In this document: positions 19,561-30,419 of the stretch, in pieces
Position numbering within the stretch: position 1 is the stretch's first letter
Layout of the letters: each line of letters begins with the position of its first letter
From: Eudromia elegans
Taxonomy: Eukaryota; Chordata; Aves; Tinamiformes; Tinamidae
Reading direction: 5' to 3'
NCBI GenBank assembly: GCA_003342815.1
Contig: PTEX01000049.1
Span: 2,532,620 to 2,596,619 of the forward strand
Length of the DNA stretch: 64,000 nt
Made by a program: the position numbers and the translations under genes
Notes under the pieces: model-generated
What the model was told of the DNA's origin: nothing
The model's input: the letters and a program-made list of their open reading frames with translations, nothing else
The model's database searches: none

Positions 19561-22500
19561 GCTGTGTTTGACTTGCCTGAACTTGAACCGTCACCGTGAT
19601 GGATTGGCTCTAAAAATACCCGGCGGCCATGGCTGGAAGTCCAGGAGCTCTTGTTGATTTAGGTGGAGACCTTCTCGCTGGGAAGAGGCTGAGAGAGACA
19701 GCTGACACCCAGGCTCTTCCGACAGCACTGGGAGGGACAGCAGAGGACCAGGGACCAAGGTGCAAACTGCTGCAGCAAGCGGGGACAAGCAAAGGGAGCG
19801 GGTAGGTGCCAGCAGGAGCAGAGCAGTTCCTGGGGTGGATGGATCCAAACTAGGAAGCAGCGCCAGTGGTGAGGAACTGGGCACCACCACGGACACATCT
19901 GGGATCTTTGCAATCACTTATCCCCTGGCACCAAAGCTGGGAAAAGGCCAGGCCAGCTCAATGATGAAGCCTCCTTTGGGCTCCCTGGAGGATCCTGGAC
20001 ATCTGCAGCCTCACTGGATTCATCCTTCCCCCAAGGAGGAGCAGAAGTGACTACGAGTCACCAGGCGAAGGAGCCTGGCAGCAGTGTGGCCCATCCTTGC
20101 TCACATATCGCCTAGAACATGAGCTCATTTGCCTTTGTGTTTCGTTCTAAACAGGGGATATAAAGCAGGCTCTCCGCTACCCCACTTCATTTTATTTTAG
20201 GGCTTGTTATGTGGAAAGAGGAGGGTAGTTAAACTGTCTTTTTAATTAAATTCCTTTAAATCTTTGAAAACAATAAAGAAAGAAAGATAGCAAACAAAGT
20301 AAGACAGAATAATTACCATTTGTATGAGCAGAGGTATTTTTTCCCGTAACACATTTATATATAAATCTCTTTTTCAGAAAAGTGCAGAATTTCTCAGTGG
20401 CTCAGTCTGTCTCCTGGGTAACTCTGCATCTCACAAGAGGAGCCTTGTGCCTCCGCTCCTTAGTGGGACACGAGGCTTGGGAACGCGGCTGGAATCCTGC
20501 TCTAACTGAAAAATGTTCCCCATTTCTGCTAGCAAAAGTCCCTTTAGCATCTCCACAAGTCACCCTCTTCTTCCCAGCCCTCGACCGGCCCTGGCTGCGT
20601 TGGACAGATTCATACACTGTGCTCCCTTGTGTGCTTCCTCCCCACAATGATGATGATGTTTTATCAGCCCAGCTTCCTCATCACTCGAGCACTTCCTCCA
20701 CGTCGGCCGGGACAGCTCCTCGTCTTCCCTCTTGAAACTGGCCAAGGAGACGTGTTTCCTTAGAGGCTGTGGGAAAACACGGCCTGCAGAGAGGCCTTGG
20801 CAAGGGCCTTGCAGAGCTGGCCCCTGACCACGCTCCCCACGGCCGCTCGAGCCCCTCGCCCTCTTCGGCACTTCTTGTGCATCCCCTAAAGGAGAAAGGT
20901 CTGTGCTCTCCGTGACAGGAGACTCATGCAGGGAACTGGGTAAGGGCCATGCTGTGTGTCCCTGCCCAGGTCTCCGAGGGACATGGACCCTCCATCCCAG
21001 GGCAGACGGTGTGGGATGAACTCAGCCGCGGCAGGTGCCTGCTCGGCCCCGCGCTCCCCTCGCTGCCGCACGCCGGCCTCGTGCTCCTCCACCTCCCTCT
21101 TTGCTTTGATCCCGTTGCAGGGATTGCAGCTGGCAGTAAAACGCCTCCCAAATGTTTACGGTCCCAATTACACCTGTTCCTTGAAGGATTTCACGGCCAA
21201 TTGAGCCCTGTTACTGGTTTCGCGTTGACCTTTCCTGCCTTGGTGTCCGGATTGCTCAACCACCCGAACCCAAACAACCAGGCTGTGATTTCCAAATACT
21301 CCTTAAAAAGAGCTTTAAACTCCAATCTTCCCTAAATACAGGCATTCAAGGCAGGCTACAAAATATCTTTTCAGCTGGCTGAACTCCCCAAGAGGGGGGA
21401 AATGCTTCCGTCCCCATTACCTCTGTGAAGGTCTGGGATGGACATGGCCAAGAGCACAGGTCAGTCATGGTCAATGCTGCAGCATCCAGGATTAAACCAA
21501 TTCCTCCCAAATTAAGGCACTGCTAGGTTTGCATGCATCCTCTTGAGCCCTTACAGGGAAATTTCTGTTGCCAGAGTGGGTTAATTCTGATCCAGGGAAG
21601 ACCAGGGCTCCAGTACGCAAGATACTGGGCAGAAAATCAGGGAAAATTGTAAACTTTCTTTGGCACTAATTCAGACTGCGTTTCCCAATAGGAAAACATG
21701 CATTTCCCAACAGAAAAACAAAAAATGGGCACTTACGGGTGAGATTCCCCCATGGCACAGTGGGACTCGCCCACTAGAGAGGAGCTAAGGCAGGCGCAGG
21801 CCGGGTCGGGAGCCAGATCTTAGCTGGGAGCAGGAGCAGGGGATCGAGCAGGGCCCTCCCATGGGAAGTTCCCACTGGGAAACCTTGGGAGCTACAGCGA
21901 GGGGAGCCTCAATTCATAAACTATGCCTGGGTAGAGTTCAACTTCACAGGATATCGCTGCTTATCCATTTCCAGATCTGCTTCTCTTCTAACCTACTTCA
22001 TCTGGAGCAATAAAACAATACCCAGGTATCCTCCAAAGTCATCCTGAATTGCCTTCATGCAAAGGGAAATACTTTCATATCCTGCACATCTTCAGATTTT
22101 AGATGGGAATATTTTTCAGACTTCCACTGCATAATTTCCAGATTTCCAATGTATAATGAATCTAATACATTTCTTAATAAGGACAACCCCCACCTTTGGA
22201 TGTCCATGAAATAAATGAGGAAAATAAGTCAAAATGCATGGAAGGGCCCTGAACTCTGCCTTTCACCAGCACTTTCTACAGCTCAGGGACTGGGATTTCA
22301 CAGTTGTATCTCCATCTGGTTAGAAGGACAACACTGTTTATGTCTTCGATGATATAGCAACGTTCAGAAGTGTGTTCACTGGCTACAGCTCTGTCCTAAA
22401 AGCCTGATTGCACAAGGCAGTAAAAAGGGCTGTAATACTTGCAAAAAATGTACTTCAATGTCAGACAACACTGCCAAAAAAACACAATGTTGGGCCTTGA

Positions 22501-22640
22501 TCCTGCAGAGCTCCACATCCACCCAGTCCTCTCCTTCACACCCCCGTCTTCTTCTAAAATCTCTGAGTCTCCATCACATGCAGGGGCTGCTGCAGTATCC
22601 GAGGGCTCCTTCCGTGCTCCAGCAGCGCAGATCCACACAC
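19560..22640. other. no gene seen; AT-rich island near 20.2 kb
   Basis: Mostly ordinary intergenic sequence. At 20185-20380 lies an AT-rich block (TTCATTTTATTTTAGGG, TTTTTAATTAAATTCC, ACAATAAAGAAAGAAAG, CATTTATATATAAATC) that ends in CTCTTTTTCAG, a good acceptor-like sequence. No coding-like frame follows it. At 22060-22220 a second AT-rich stretch contains repeated ATTTCCAGATTTCCA. Both are candidate conserved elements. Confidence 0.35.
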
Positions 22641-22850
22641 TCCGGCATAACCTGTTCCAAATGATACTGAACTACCGACAGGTTACTAAAATTAGACTAA
22701 CAAATAAATTACCGTGTAACTGGGCTGATAAAACGGGACTGTTTACATATGATTTAATCCTAGAAGGAAGATTACAGGCTACTTCAAATACCTGTGCCCA
22801 ATATGTCACACAAAACCCAGCTTGGTTTCAACAAAGCTGCGAGTGACTTT
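22640..22850 (+). other. orphan frame with gene-like codons, possible old retroelement or exon fragment
   Basis: The last 60-odd codons of an open frame ending with TGA at 22844-22846 have A/T-ending, gene-like codon choice, unlike the GC-rich neighbours. The product contains C, W and aromatic residues and several NxS/T-like spacings (LPCNWADKTG, TSNTCAQYV, NPAWFQQSCE). I do not recognise it. It might be an eroded exon, a retroelement remnant, or a conserved enhancer: TGTTTAC, TGATAA and TAATCC cores are also present. Confidence 0.2.
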
Positions 22851-23845
22851 AACGACCTTGTTAAGCAGAGCCTGGGACTGGAAGAGATCCTGTTTGGCAC
22901 CAGGTGTGTCGTTAATAACAACCAGGGATGCAGGGGGACTGTAAAAAGGGCTCGGCTTGAATGCCAAGGAGAAAAGCCTGGGGTTGTGCCAGCCTGGAGG
23001 GGCACAGGAGCTGGCTGGGGGACCTGATGCAAGGTGTGGGCTGCCTCCGTCCCAGTGGATCCCTGTGAGAAGCTGGCAAACGTCCCTCGGAAGGCAGGAG
23101 CATCCAAAGACGTGTTTCTGGCCCCAGCAAAGCGCTTCCCTCTCCTGGTCTTGATGCAACAAGCCCGATGGGCCCCAGAGCCACTCTGCCTTAACCAAGG
23201 TCATAACCCTCCTGCAAACTCCAGGCCATGGATTTTAATGGAGCCTCTGGAGGAGGTGAAGCCTGCTGGCTCCGCTCCACTGGCTCCTACGCATTTATCC
23301 CGTGGCCAGGACCTGGGAGGCAAGTAGCAGAATGGGATGGGGAGCTCAAATCCCATGGAGAGATCTGGCCTCAGACTGATGCATGGCAGGGTCCCTAGGA
23401 CAGCGGGTACAGCGGCCATGCAGCAGCTGCAGAGAAGGAGCTTCGTTAGCACCAGGAGAAGCATCGCAGAGCAACCGTTAACACCAGCTCCATCACGTCC
23501 CGCTCCAGCCCTGAGCCCTGCTCGGCTGTATCCTCCACGAGGGAGGCCCTGCCGTCCTGGCACCTCTCCTCCTGCTCAGTGTTTGGGGAGTAATCACAGG
23601 GTTTTTGCACACATAGTGAGAAGCATTCCCTCGAGGGAGGGCGCATCGAGACGCAGCCTCCGAGGCCCATCCACTCCTCGGCCCTCCTCAGCTCTCCATC
23701 GCCGCACCGCGACGGGCGCTCCAACGTGCTCCGGCGCTGGGCTCTGCCGCTCCTGGAATTACAGCCCCAACGCCGGCAAATGACCGGTTTGCAAAGCTGA
23801 GGCCACCGGCCTTCCAGAGGCTGGGAAAGACATCTATCACAAATC
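22850..23845. other. no gene seen
   Basis: GC-rich intergenic sequence with overlapping chance frames on both strands. CpG is moderate at 23500-23760. No exon borders match any frame with protein character. Confidence 0.4.
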
Positions 23846-24165
23846 AGCCTATGTGGATTTTATTTATAAAGATCTAATTAAATTTTGTTCTGTAATTTCA
23901 ATATGCAGGATACACATGCATTACATATAGGCTTTTTTGTCTCTTCCCCTCAGCCATAAATGCAAGCAATATACCTTATAATTCTCTGCCTCTGTAATGT
24001 GCCTGGTTTCTGCACCACTGAAGGACCATCTCAGCCTTTTGTAGTCTGCTGCAGTGCACTATAGAATTTTTATTGTATGTTACAGTTTGGCTTGGAGAGC
24101 GTCCAACAGAGGGATCTGCTTCTTTTTAAAAAATAAAGCAAAACACCGCATTTTTTGTAATGCAC
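23845..24165. promoter_or_regulatory. AT-rich candidate conserved non-coding element
   Basis: Contains GATCTAATTAAATTTTG, CTGTAATTTCAATATGC, GCATTACATATAGG, AGCCATAAATGCAAGC (octamer-like) and TATAGAATTTTTATTG in an otherwise GC-moderate area. There are no repeats, and all frames are short. Appearance is enhancer-like. Confidence 0.3.
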
Positions 24166-26330
24166 AGAAAGCCAAGCACGGAAAACAAACACAACGCTGC
24201 CAACGCTGAGCACGAAGCAGCCCTGTCCCGGGCCGCAAAATCACAAGTTTGCCTTACGAATCATGAGATCTCCAAGAAAAGTAATTTGGGGTTTCCTCTC
24301 CTTGCCCTTCTGCCTTTGAACACTCTTCGCTTGGCCTCAAGCTGCTCGGCATCGCCGCAAGGGTTGCGAGTTCACCTTGAGCAGCACCGAGCGCTCACAA
24401 AGAGCAGGATTTTAGCAACTGGAGCTTTAAAAAATGGCTCCAAGTAGAGCTGTGCTGGAAGTATCGAAGCTGGAGCCGCTGCGGCTGCGGGAGCTCCTGC
24501 CTCCAGCACGGGGCCCTCCGCATCCCGCCTGCCGCTCCCGGGGTTTGCGCACGGGAGGCCTCTGCTCCCGCTGTGCCGAGGGGCAGCTGCAGCCTCCCGA
24601 CCTCTGCTCCCAACAGAGCTGCTAAGGCAAGAGCAAATAAAGAGTCAGGATGGCGAAAGAGCCCGTGCGGGGGGTGACACACACACTATTGACCCAACAG
24701 GGCAGGGTGCAAATCCTGCTGCTAGAATCTTGGCTTGAGAGAGCGGCCTGATTCGGGGCGAGGTGTTTAATGTCCTGTGCCACAAGTTGCTCCCCAGAAT
24801 AAAACCAAATGAGAACAGAGGCATTCTCTCTTCTGGAATGAAGCCACCGGATTTAGGAGCAGATGCTCCCGTGCAGTATCTGCCCGCTGTTTCCTGCCTC
24901 TGGAGGAGCAAGCAGAGCAGTGCAGATGCAGCAAGATGGTACCTATGGGGATGTGAGCAACTTCCCTCTGCTCCTCCTTCTGCAACCCAGCTGACTCCCC
25001 TGTAAAGGGTTTCACAAATCCTGAAATTCTGCTGGGCACCACTTCCCTTCAGCATCAGCTTTTCCTGCTAACCTCCTGTTTTATTTAAAATGGAAAACAA
25101 GAAAGCGCGTGGTGAGGAACAGCAGGCGTTTGTAGGAGGATGGCCCCGTTTCCCTGCGTGCTTTCCCCATGAGTCAGGGTCCGCCTGGGCACCGACACAT
25201 CTCCAGACCTGCCCCAACCTGCGGGCCGAGCTTGGGTGCGCACGGAGCAGAACACAAGAAACACCCCAAGAAACCCACAGGAAAACTGCTCCCTCCTGGG
25301 AGCGACCACGTGGGATCCACTATCCCAGGAATTTTCTCCCAGGATATCAGCGTGCTGCTGGGCTCTTCCAAGTGCCTCTTCCGAGCCTTTCTGAGGAGGA
25401 CGAGCCTACGTGGGCAGCTAACAGCATAAAGTGCTGTGCTTGCCATTAAAACACCGCATCTGAGGGCCTCTACAGCTAAGGCCCAATTCACGGCACCCAA
25501 AGTGCCAAAATGCTCCTGGAGAAAGGCACAAACAGCAAGTAAAGGTCTGAAGACTCCACTGGACCTGGGACAGGGGAGGGACGATCTCAGTCAGTCCCGT
25601 AGGTATTTATATCTGAGTCTTCAGAGGACGGCAGGGCTCAGTTGTCCTCCTGGGTTTGTGTTCCTGGGGAGAGGTTTCCAGTTACACAAATTTATTGCAG
25701 TGTGACACTAGGAGATCTGGTTTCTTGCGAGAGATAATGAGGTCCAGGACATTTTGGCAAGGAGCTGAAATGTCAGTGTGACAAGCTGATCGCTTACTAC
25801 ACCATAACTTAATACATCCTGTGCGTGTTTGGGAGGATGTTTTTGATGAACTAGCAACCTAAATTAGCAAGAAATTCTTAGCATGTGCCTGGTCTTCTCA
25901 TACGTCAGGTATCAGGATTCACCTTGAGCAGGGGGATCATGCCGTTAGCATGACTTCATTTGCTCTGGCGTTGTGATTTACGACTTCAAGGTGCTCGGAG
26001 GGATGAGCGGAGAGGTGGCAATGTCCACAGTTACGTCCCCAATTATTCAGGGAAAGCAGATGCTGTCAGCCAAGACTGAACCGTGAGGCCTGTGAACATG
26101 CAGCCTCCTCAAACAGGGCACCACCGACTGCCTCCCGCTGAGCCGGGGCAGCAGATGGACAGCAAGAGCAGCAACAGCCTCTTCTCCACATGCACGGGAC
26201 AGTTTTGGAATGACTTGTAACATTCCTAGATCCAGGCACTGAGCCCTTCTTTCACAACTCCCTGGAGGAGGAGGTGAGGCTGGTGACTTTGCTTCCAGCA
26301 AAGGACTTCACGGAGACAACTTGACATTAA
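24165..26330. other. no gene seen; possible element near 25.8 kb
   Basis: GC-moderate intergenic DNA. The 25690-25995 part has a long stop-rich, repeat-free, AT-balanced sequence (CATAACTTAATACATCC, AACCTAAATTAGC, TTAGCATGACTTCATTTGC) that may be conserved. The rest shows only chance frames. Confidence 0.35.
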
Positions 26331-26337
26331 CAGTGGA

Positions 26338-26570
26338 TCACAACAGGATGAAACAGAATGGTTGACATGAACCAATTGGCAGTTTATAATTAAAACCACA
26401 AAGAAACAGGCTTAGGTTTCGGGCTACGGTCTTATCGGTTTGGCCATAGGTCACTGTAGTGACTGCCTGTTTACAAGACTGGCAAACACAACAGCTAGAG
26501 AAGTGAAACTGTTTACTCACAGTAAACTGCTGATGTTCACAGCTTTTGCTCCATGTGCTTCTCGGGTTGC
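26338..26570 (-). other. orphan cysteine-rich frame, possible exon or retroelement fragment
   Basis: On the minus strand the last 75 or so codons of an open frame, ending in TGA at about 26338-26340, have gene-like codon use and cysteine-rich content (CCVCQSC, LSLFLCGFNYKLP, SCQPFCFILL). Upstream the frame continues into sequence of ordinary composition. I do not recognise the product. On the + strand the same DNA carries AACCACAAAG (Runx-type), TTTATAATTAAAACC and a GTTTAC...GTAAAC inverted repeat (26511-26527), so a regulatory element is an alternative. Confidence 0.2.
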
Positions 26571-28135
26571 TTTCCCACCCTTCCAAATATAGTCCCCTAT
26601 GGTGGCCAAGCTCTGGAAGGGTTTGGCGCAGGAGTCCCTTCCCTAAGGGCAGTGCACAATGCAACTCGGCCTTCACACGAGAAAGAAATAATAGTCCTGA
26701 GGATCTGACAGCACAAACCCAGAGACAGGGAGATTCACGGCTGGACTTACCGCTCCGGAATCCATATGCCACGCCAAGCACACGTGTGTGCGGGCTGTGC
26801 GTGTGCGTGCGCATCCGTAGCCCGCAGGCCAGCACGGAAGGCACTTTCGGGCGCACGGATGGCTTGCCCAGAGCTTCCCAACCTAGTTGTGCAGAGGGTG
26901 AAGTAGGACATACCAAGGGAAGGCAGGGATGCAGTCACTTCTGAGCACAAGGATTCTTCCGTGTGTGATTTGTTAATGCAGGAAACCCTCACTGAACGGA
27001 TGGCCCAGCACCACGGCCATGGGAAAGTCTCTTTCCCTTTCTGCTTCCTCTTCCCCATGCTGCATGGAGCAAGTCAGGTACTATAGAGAAACATAACTTC
27101 CAAGCATCAGAAGGGAAGCAGGAACCTGAGGACAGTTCAGAAAGCGTCAGACCTGATCGACCTGCGGTTTTGGGCGGGCCTGGGGTTGGGCAGTGCAGGA
27201 AGGGTGCCTGAAGGCTGAGTATGTTTTACGAGAAGAAGGTGAACAAGCAGAGATCCAGGTGGCAACAAAACACGAGTTCCCCTCATAAAGTACCATCCTG
27301 GTCCAACGAAGCCCATGGGAGTTCTGACGTTGATCTCAGTGGGATTGCAGCCTGGTCCTTTGTTTCTTTTGTTGACAACAACACAAGCAGCCTCACTAAG
27401 TCACAACATGGAAACACAGCCAAGGCACAGCTAAAGAGGAGCTACTTTGCTGTAGGTGGTCACCAAACTGCAAATAAATCTGCAGCAACTTGGACTTAGC
27501 CCCCAAGAACATCTTTTCCTGACCGGAGATCCAGCAGGGAACATGCTGACTTTACACCCTCCCGGGCAGGCTGACACAGAGGACCAGGCGCCGCCAGGAA
27601 CCCGAGCAAGCAGCCGCTCCATCTGAGAAGCTATTTGTGCTCTGCGGACGGGTACCAGCACAAGCCAGCAGGAAGCCCTGCACAACAGGGCCGTCTGACA
27701 GGACAAGCCCCGGAACGAGTCTCCTCGCTGCTTGTCCTGCAGAACCACCACTCGTTAGAGGAGCGGGTGTCACAGCACGCGGGCACCGCGGTCGCGGACC
27801 ACGAAGGCAGCGGGAGCTGCCCCGGGCACCCCTCGGCGCCGTGCCAGCTGCACGCGAACCTACACCCCAGGACACACAGATGTTTAGATCTCCTAATCTG
27901 AGCTCTCCATCTCACTCAGGGCCATCTTTGGTTCCTCATACGTCTTTTGATCTAATCCCTGTCCTGACTTGTATTGGGGATATTGCCACTGGCAACAGGT
28001 AAAGGCAGGAATGCAGGAACAAAGAGACGCGGAGCACAGGGAGCCCAGCTCGGCCACAAACCCAGCCCCATGAAAACTCAGGAGCCTGGAAACGTAGCGA
28101 GATCTTCCAGCCACAGGAACTCCTCAAATGGAAGG
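26570..28135. other. no gene seen; CpG-richer 27.7-27.86 kb
   Basis: Ordinary intergenic sequence. A local CpG cluster at 27700-27860 (GCACGCGGGCACCGCGGTCGCGG) could be a small orphan CpG island. A CG/TG alternating stretch at 26780-26815 (CACGTGTGTGCGGG, GTGTGCGTGCGC) is simple sequence that can adopt Z-DNA. Confidence 0.4.
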
Positions 28136-28137
28136 GA

Positions 28138-28335
28138 TAATGTCCACCTGTAGACAAGCCTGTACAGTCATTTTCAATATGGTGAAAGAACATTGGTTTT
28201 CTAGGTTTTTGCATTTTTTAAGTCAAGAATTACCTATTTTCACACAGATTGTGTCCATCTTCCAGTTTAACAAAAAACTAAAAAACATTTTTAACTCAGT
28301 TGCTGCTGATTTAAGTCAGTAAGCACCACAGCAGC
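28138..28335. promoter_or_regulatory. AT-rich candidate conserved non-coding element
   Basis: Contains CATTTTCAATATGG, AACATTGGTTTTC, GCATTTTTTAAGTC, TTAACAAAAAACTAAAAAAC and TGCTGATTTAAGTC. The block has sharp boundaries to GC-rich flanks and no simple repeat. Its MARE-like TGCTGA core and AT cores suggest a regulatory element, but this is not proven. Confidence 0.28.
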
Positions 28336-30270
28336 CAGCATCTCATGGCTGAGCTTGACACCATCCATTGATCTGCACCGCTCGTGCTGCACCCCGGCCC
28401 TAGGAAAGGACCAGCTCCCGAGCGCCAGGCGCGGGCACGGCCGGAGCATCCCCGGAGGAACGGCGCACACAACCCATGGCTTCCTCGTCCAGCAAAGTCA
28501 TGAGTGAGACTCCCACCAGCTGCCCCAGGAATTGGGCTGCTGCGTGCATTGAGGAGCCAGAGTAGCAGCTTTCAAAGCCTCTCGCGGGGTTCTAAGATGC
28601 TCCCTAATTAATTCAGAAGCAAATATGTTATTTCTCAGGAGGTGAAAAACAGGAATTATTTAAAAGCTGCCTTTAGGCCAACTACCAGGGAATATGAAAA
28701 AAATTTAACTACTGGTTATGTCAGACTTCCTTTTCCAGATCAAAACCCATCGTGTCAGCTGCTCTGCTCTGCCGGGCTTCCCCGCACGCTGGGAAGGAAG
28801 GGCCCGACCTGACGCTGCTGCCCCAGGGCCCCATGAGCCCCTTGGCTCGTGGCCCTGCCTGGCTAAGCCCCCAGGCCCGCGGGCTTTCCCCTCGCCCACA
28901 CGGCAGAGCTTGGCGCATGGCGCCTGCAACAAAAGCCATACTTTGGGTCCATTACGTGACATTTAAGTGGGGCAGGGCTGGAAATCCCCCTAATTCCTGA
29001 AAGTAGCTTCTGCAGAAGGGAGAAATATGGGAATCCTTCCCTATTTGCTGAACAGGGAAGGCTGGGCTTGGGGCAGCCTCCCATGGCAGAGCATTGGGGC
29101 CACCCGCTTCTCCCCAGCCTCCACATCCGCATCCCTGCTGTTCATCACAGAGATGGGCAGAGGCAGGACACTGGGTTTGGCCTGCGAGGCTGGAAATTGC
29201 TCTTCAAAATCAGGGCTACAGCAGCATCAAACAGGCATCAAACACCCAAGTCCTGGAAGTCATCAAAACCAACCCGCATTTTATCCCTTTGAGTGCCCCA
29301 GCAGAGACGGAGAGCCCCGGATAACTCTCTCCTAAGACGTCACATACCGGTAATTTAAAAGTATTAAATACTTCCTCAGTATTAGCTCTATAAGAGGTTT
29401 GTGCATCTTAATCCCACCTGAGCCTTTTAAGGCACTCTGTTTTTTCAATCAAGGTTTTACAAGCGCGAGGGTGTGAAATCCTGGCCGGCACCAAGGAGGA
29501 GCAGGGCGCCAGGCCGGAGAGCCCAGCGAGGCCGGCACGTTGCCAGCATGGCTTGGCAACCAGCCCCCAGGCCCCATCTCACCCAGTATACACAGCTCTA
29601 ACCTAGCAATTTTTGCCTACACTGCTGCAAAAGCTCTGCAGAGGCTCCTCGACCCCGATCCACCCGCTCTGCCGTGGGATGCGGGAATCCTCCTGCCCCT
29701 CTCCAACCAGCTGCCCGCAGCACAAATCCCCCCTCTTGGCCACTGCGCCCTCACCCCAGGCTCACAGGGAACTTTACTGCCTCCCTATCCCTGTCCCTAT
29801 CCTATCCCGGACCAGTCGTGTGCTCTGGGACCAGCCGAGCACTCCAGGACCAGCCACATGCTCCAGGCAGCTCTGCCACCTCGTCCCTGAAATATTTTTG
29901 GCTGATGCCTCCCCTGGATGGTGAGGTCAGATGAAGTGGCTTGCCGGCTGAAAAGGGCTTGCAAATCTCCTTCCTGCAGTTTTCCAAGGGCGGGTTCCCC
30001 TCCCAGACCTGAAGATCTTGTTTCCAGCTCTTGGCGTGGGGCAGATTTGAATGCGAGTCATCAGAAGGGGAAAACAGGAGCTCAGGGGGAGGATTTCCTT
30101 GCTCACTCCTCTTCCCCTAGCCTTGACTTGGGTCTTGATGAAGTTACTAATTCCTGCTGTATGTTTTTGCTCAACTGCAGTGCCTACATTTTATTCGGTG
30201 ACCAGGTGACACAAGACCAGGTATCTGCAGGATCTCTCCAGAGCATTCTGGAGTTGACTCCATTTGCTGT
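28335..30270. other. no gene seen; minor tandem duplications
   Basis: GC-rich intergenic sequence with an AT-rich interruption at 28600-28720. Near 29827-29865 a block of about 19 bases is repeated with changes (GACCAGCC...CTCCAG twice). At 29781-29808 CCCTATCC-type units recur. Long frames on the + strand (up to 187 codons from 29918) lack protein features. Confidence 0.4.
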
Positions 30271-30271
30271 G

Positions 30272-30316
30272 CGGGCCTTAGATGGCCCTAAGGGCCTAGA
30301 AGGCCCTAACGGGCTG
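30272..30316. repeat. nested GGCCC/GGGCC inverted repeats
   Basis: In 45 bases, GGGCC, TGGCCC, GGGCC, AGGCCC and CGGGC alternate, separated by TTAGA, TAA, AGA and TAA. Several arms can pair with one another, so alternative hairpins form. It looks like slipped duplication of a palindrome. Confidence 0.7.
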
Positions 30317-30396
30317 ACTCAGAGCCCACAGGCTCTGTGGACTCCAGTGGAGCTCCGATCTAAGCAAGTCCTGTGCTGTTCTCACTGGGTGACCTC

Positions 30397-30419
30397 AGTC
30401 AGGGACAGTCAGGGACAGT
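30397..30419 (+). repeat. 10-bp tandem duplication
   Basis: AGTCAGGGAC occurs twice in direct succession with a partial third copy. It is a simple recent duplication. Confidence 0.8.
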
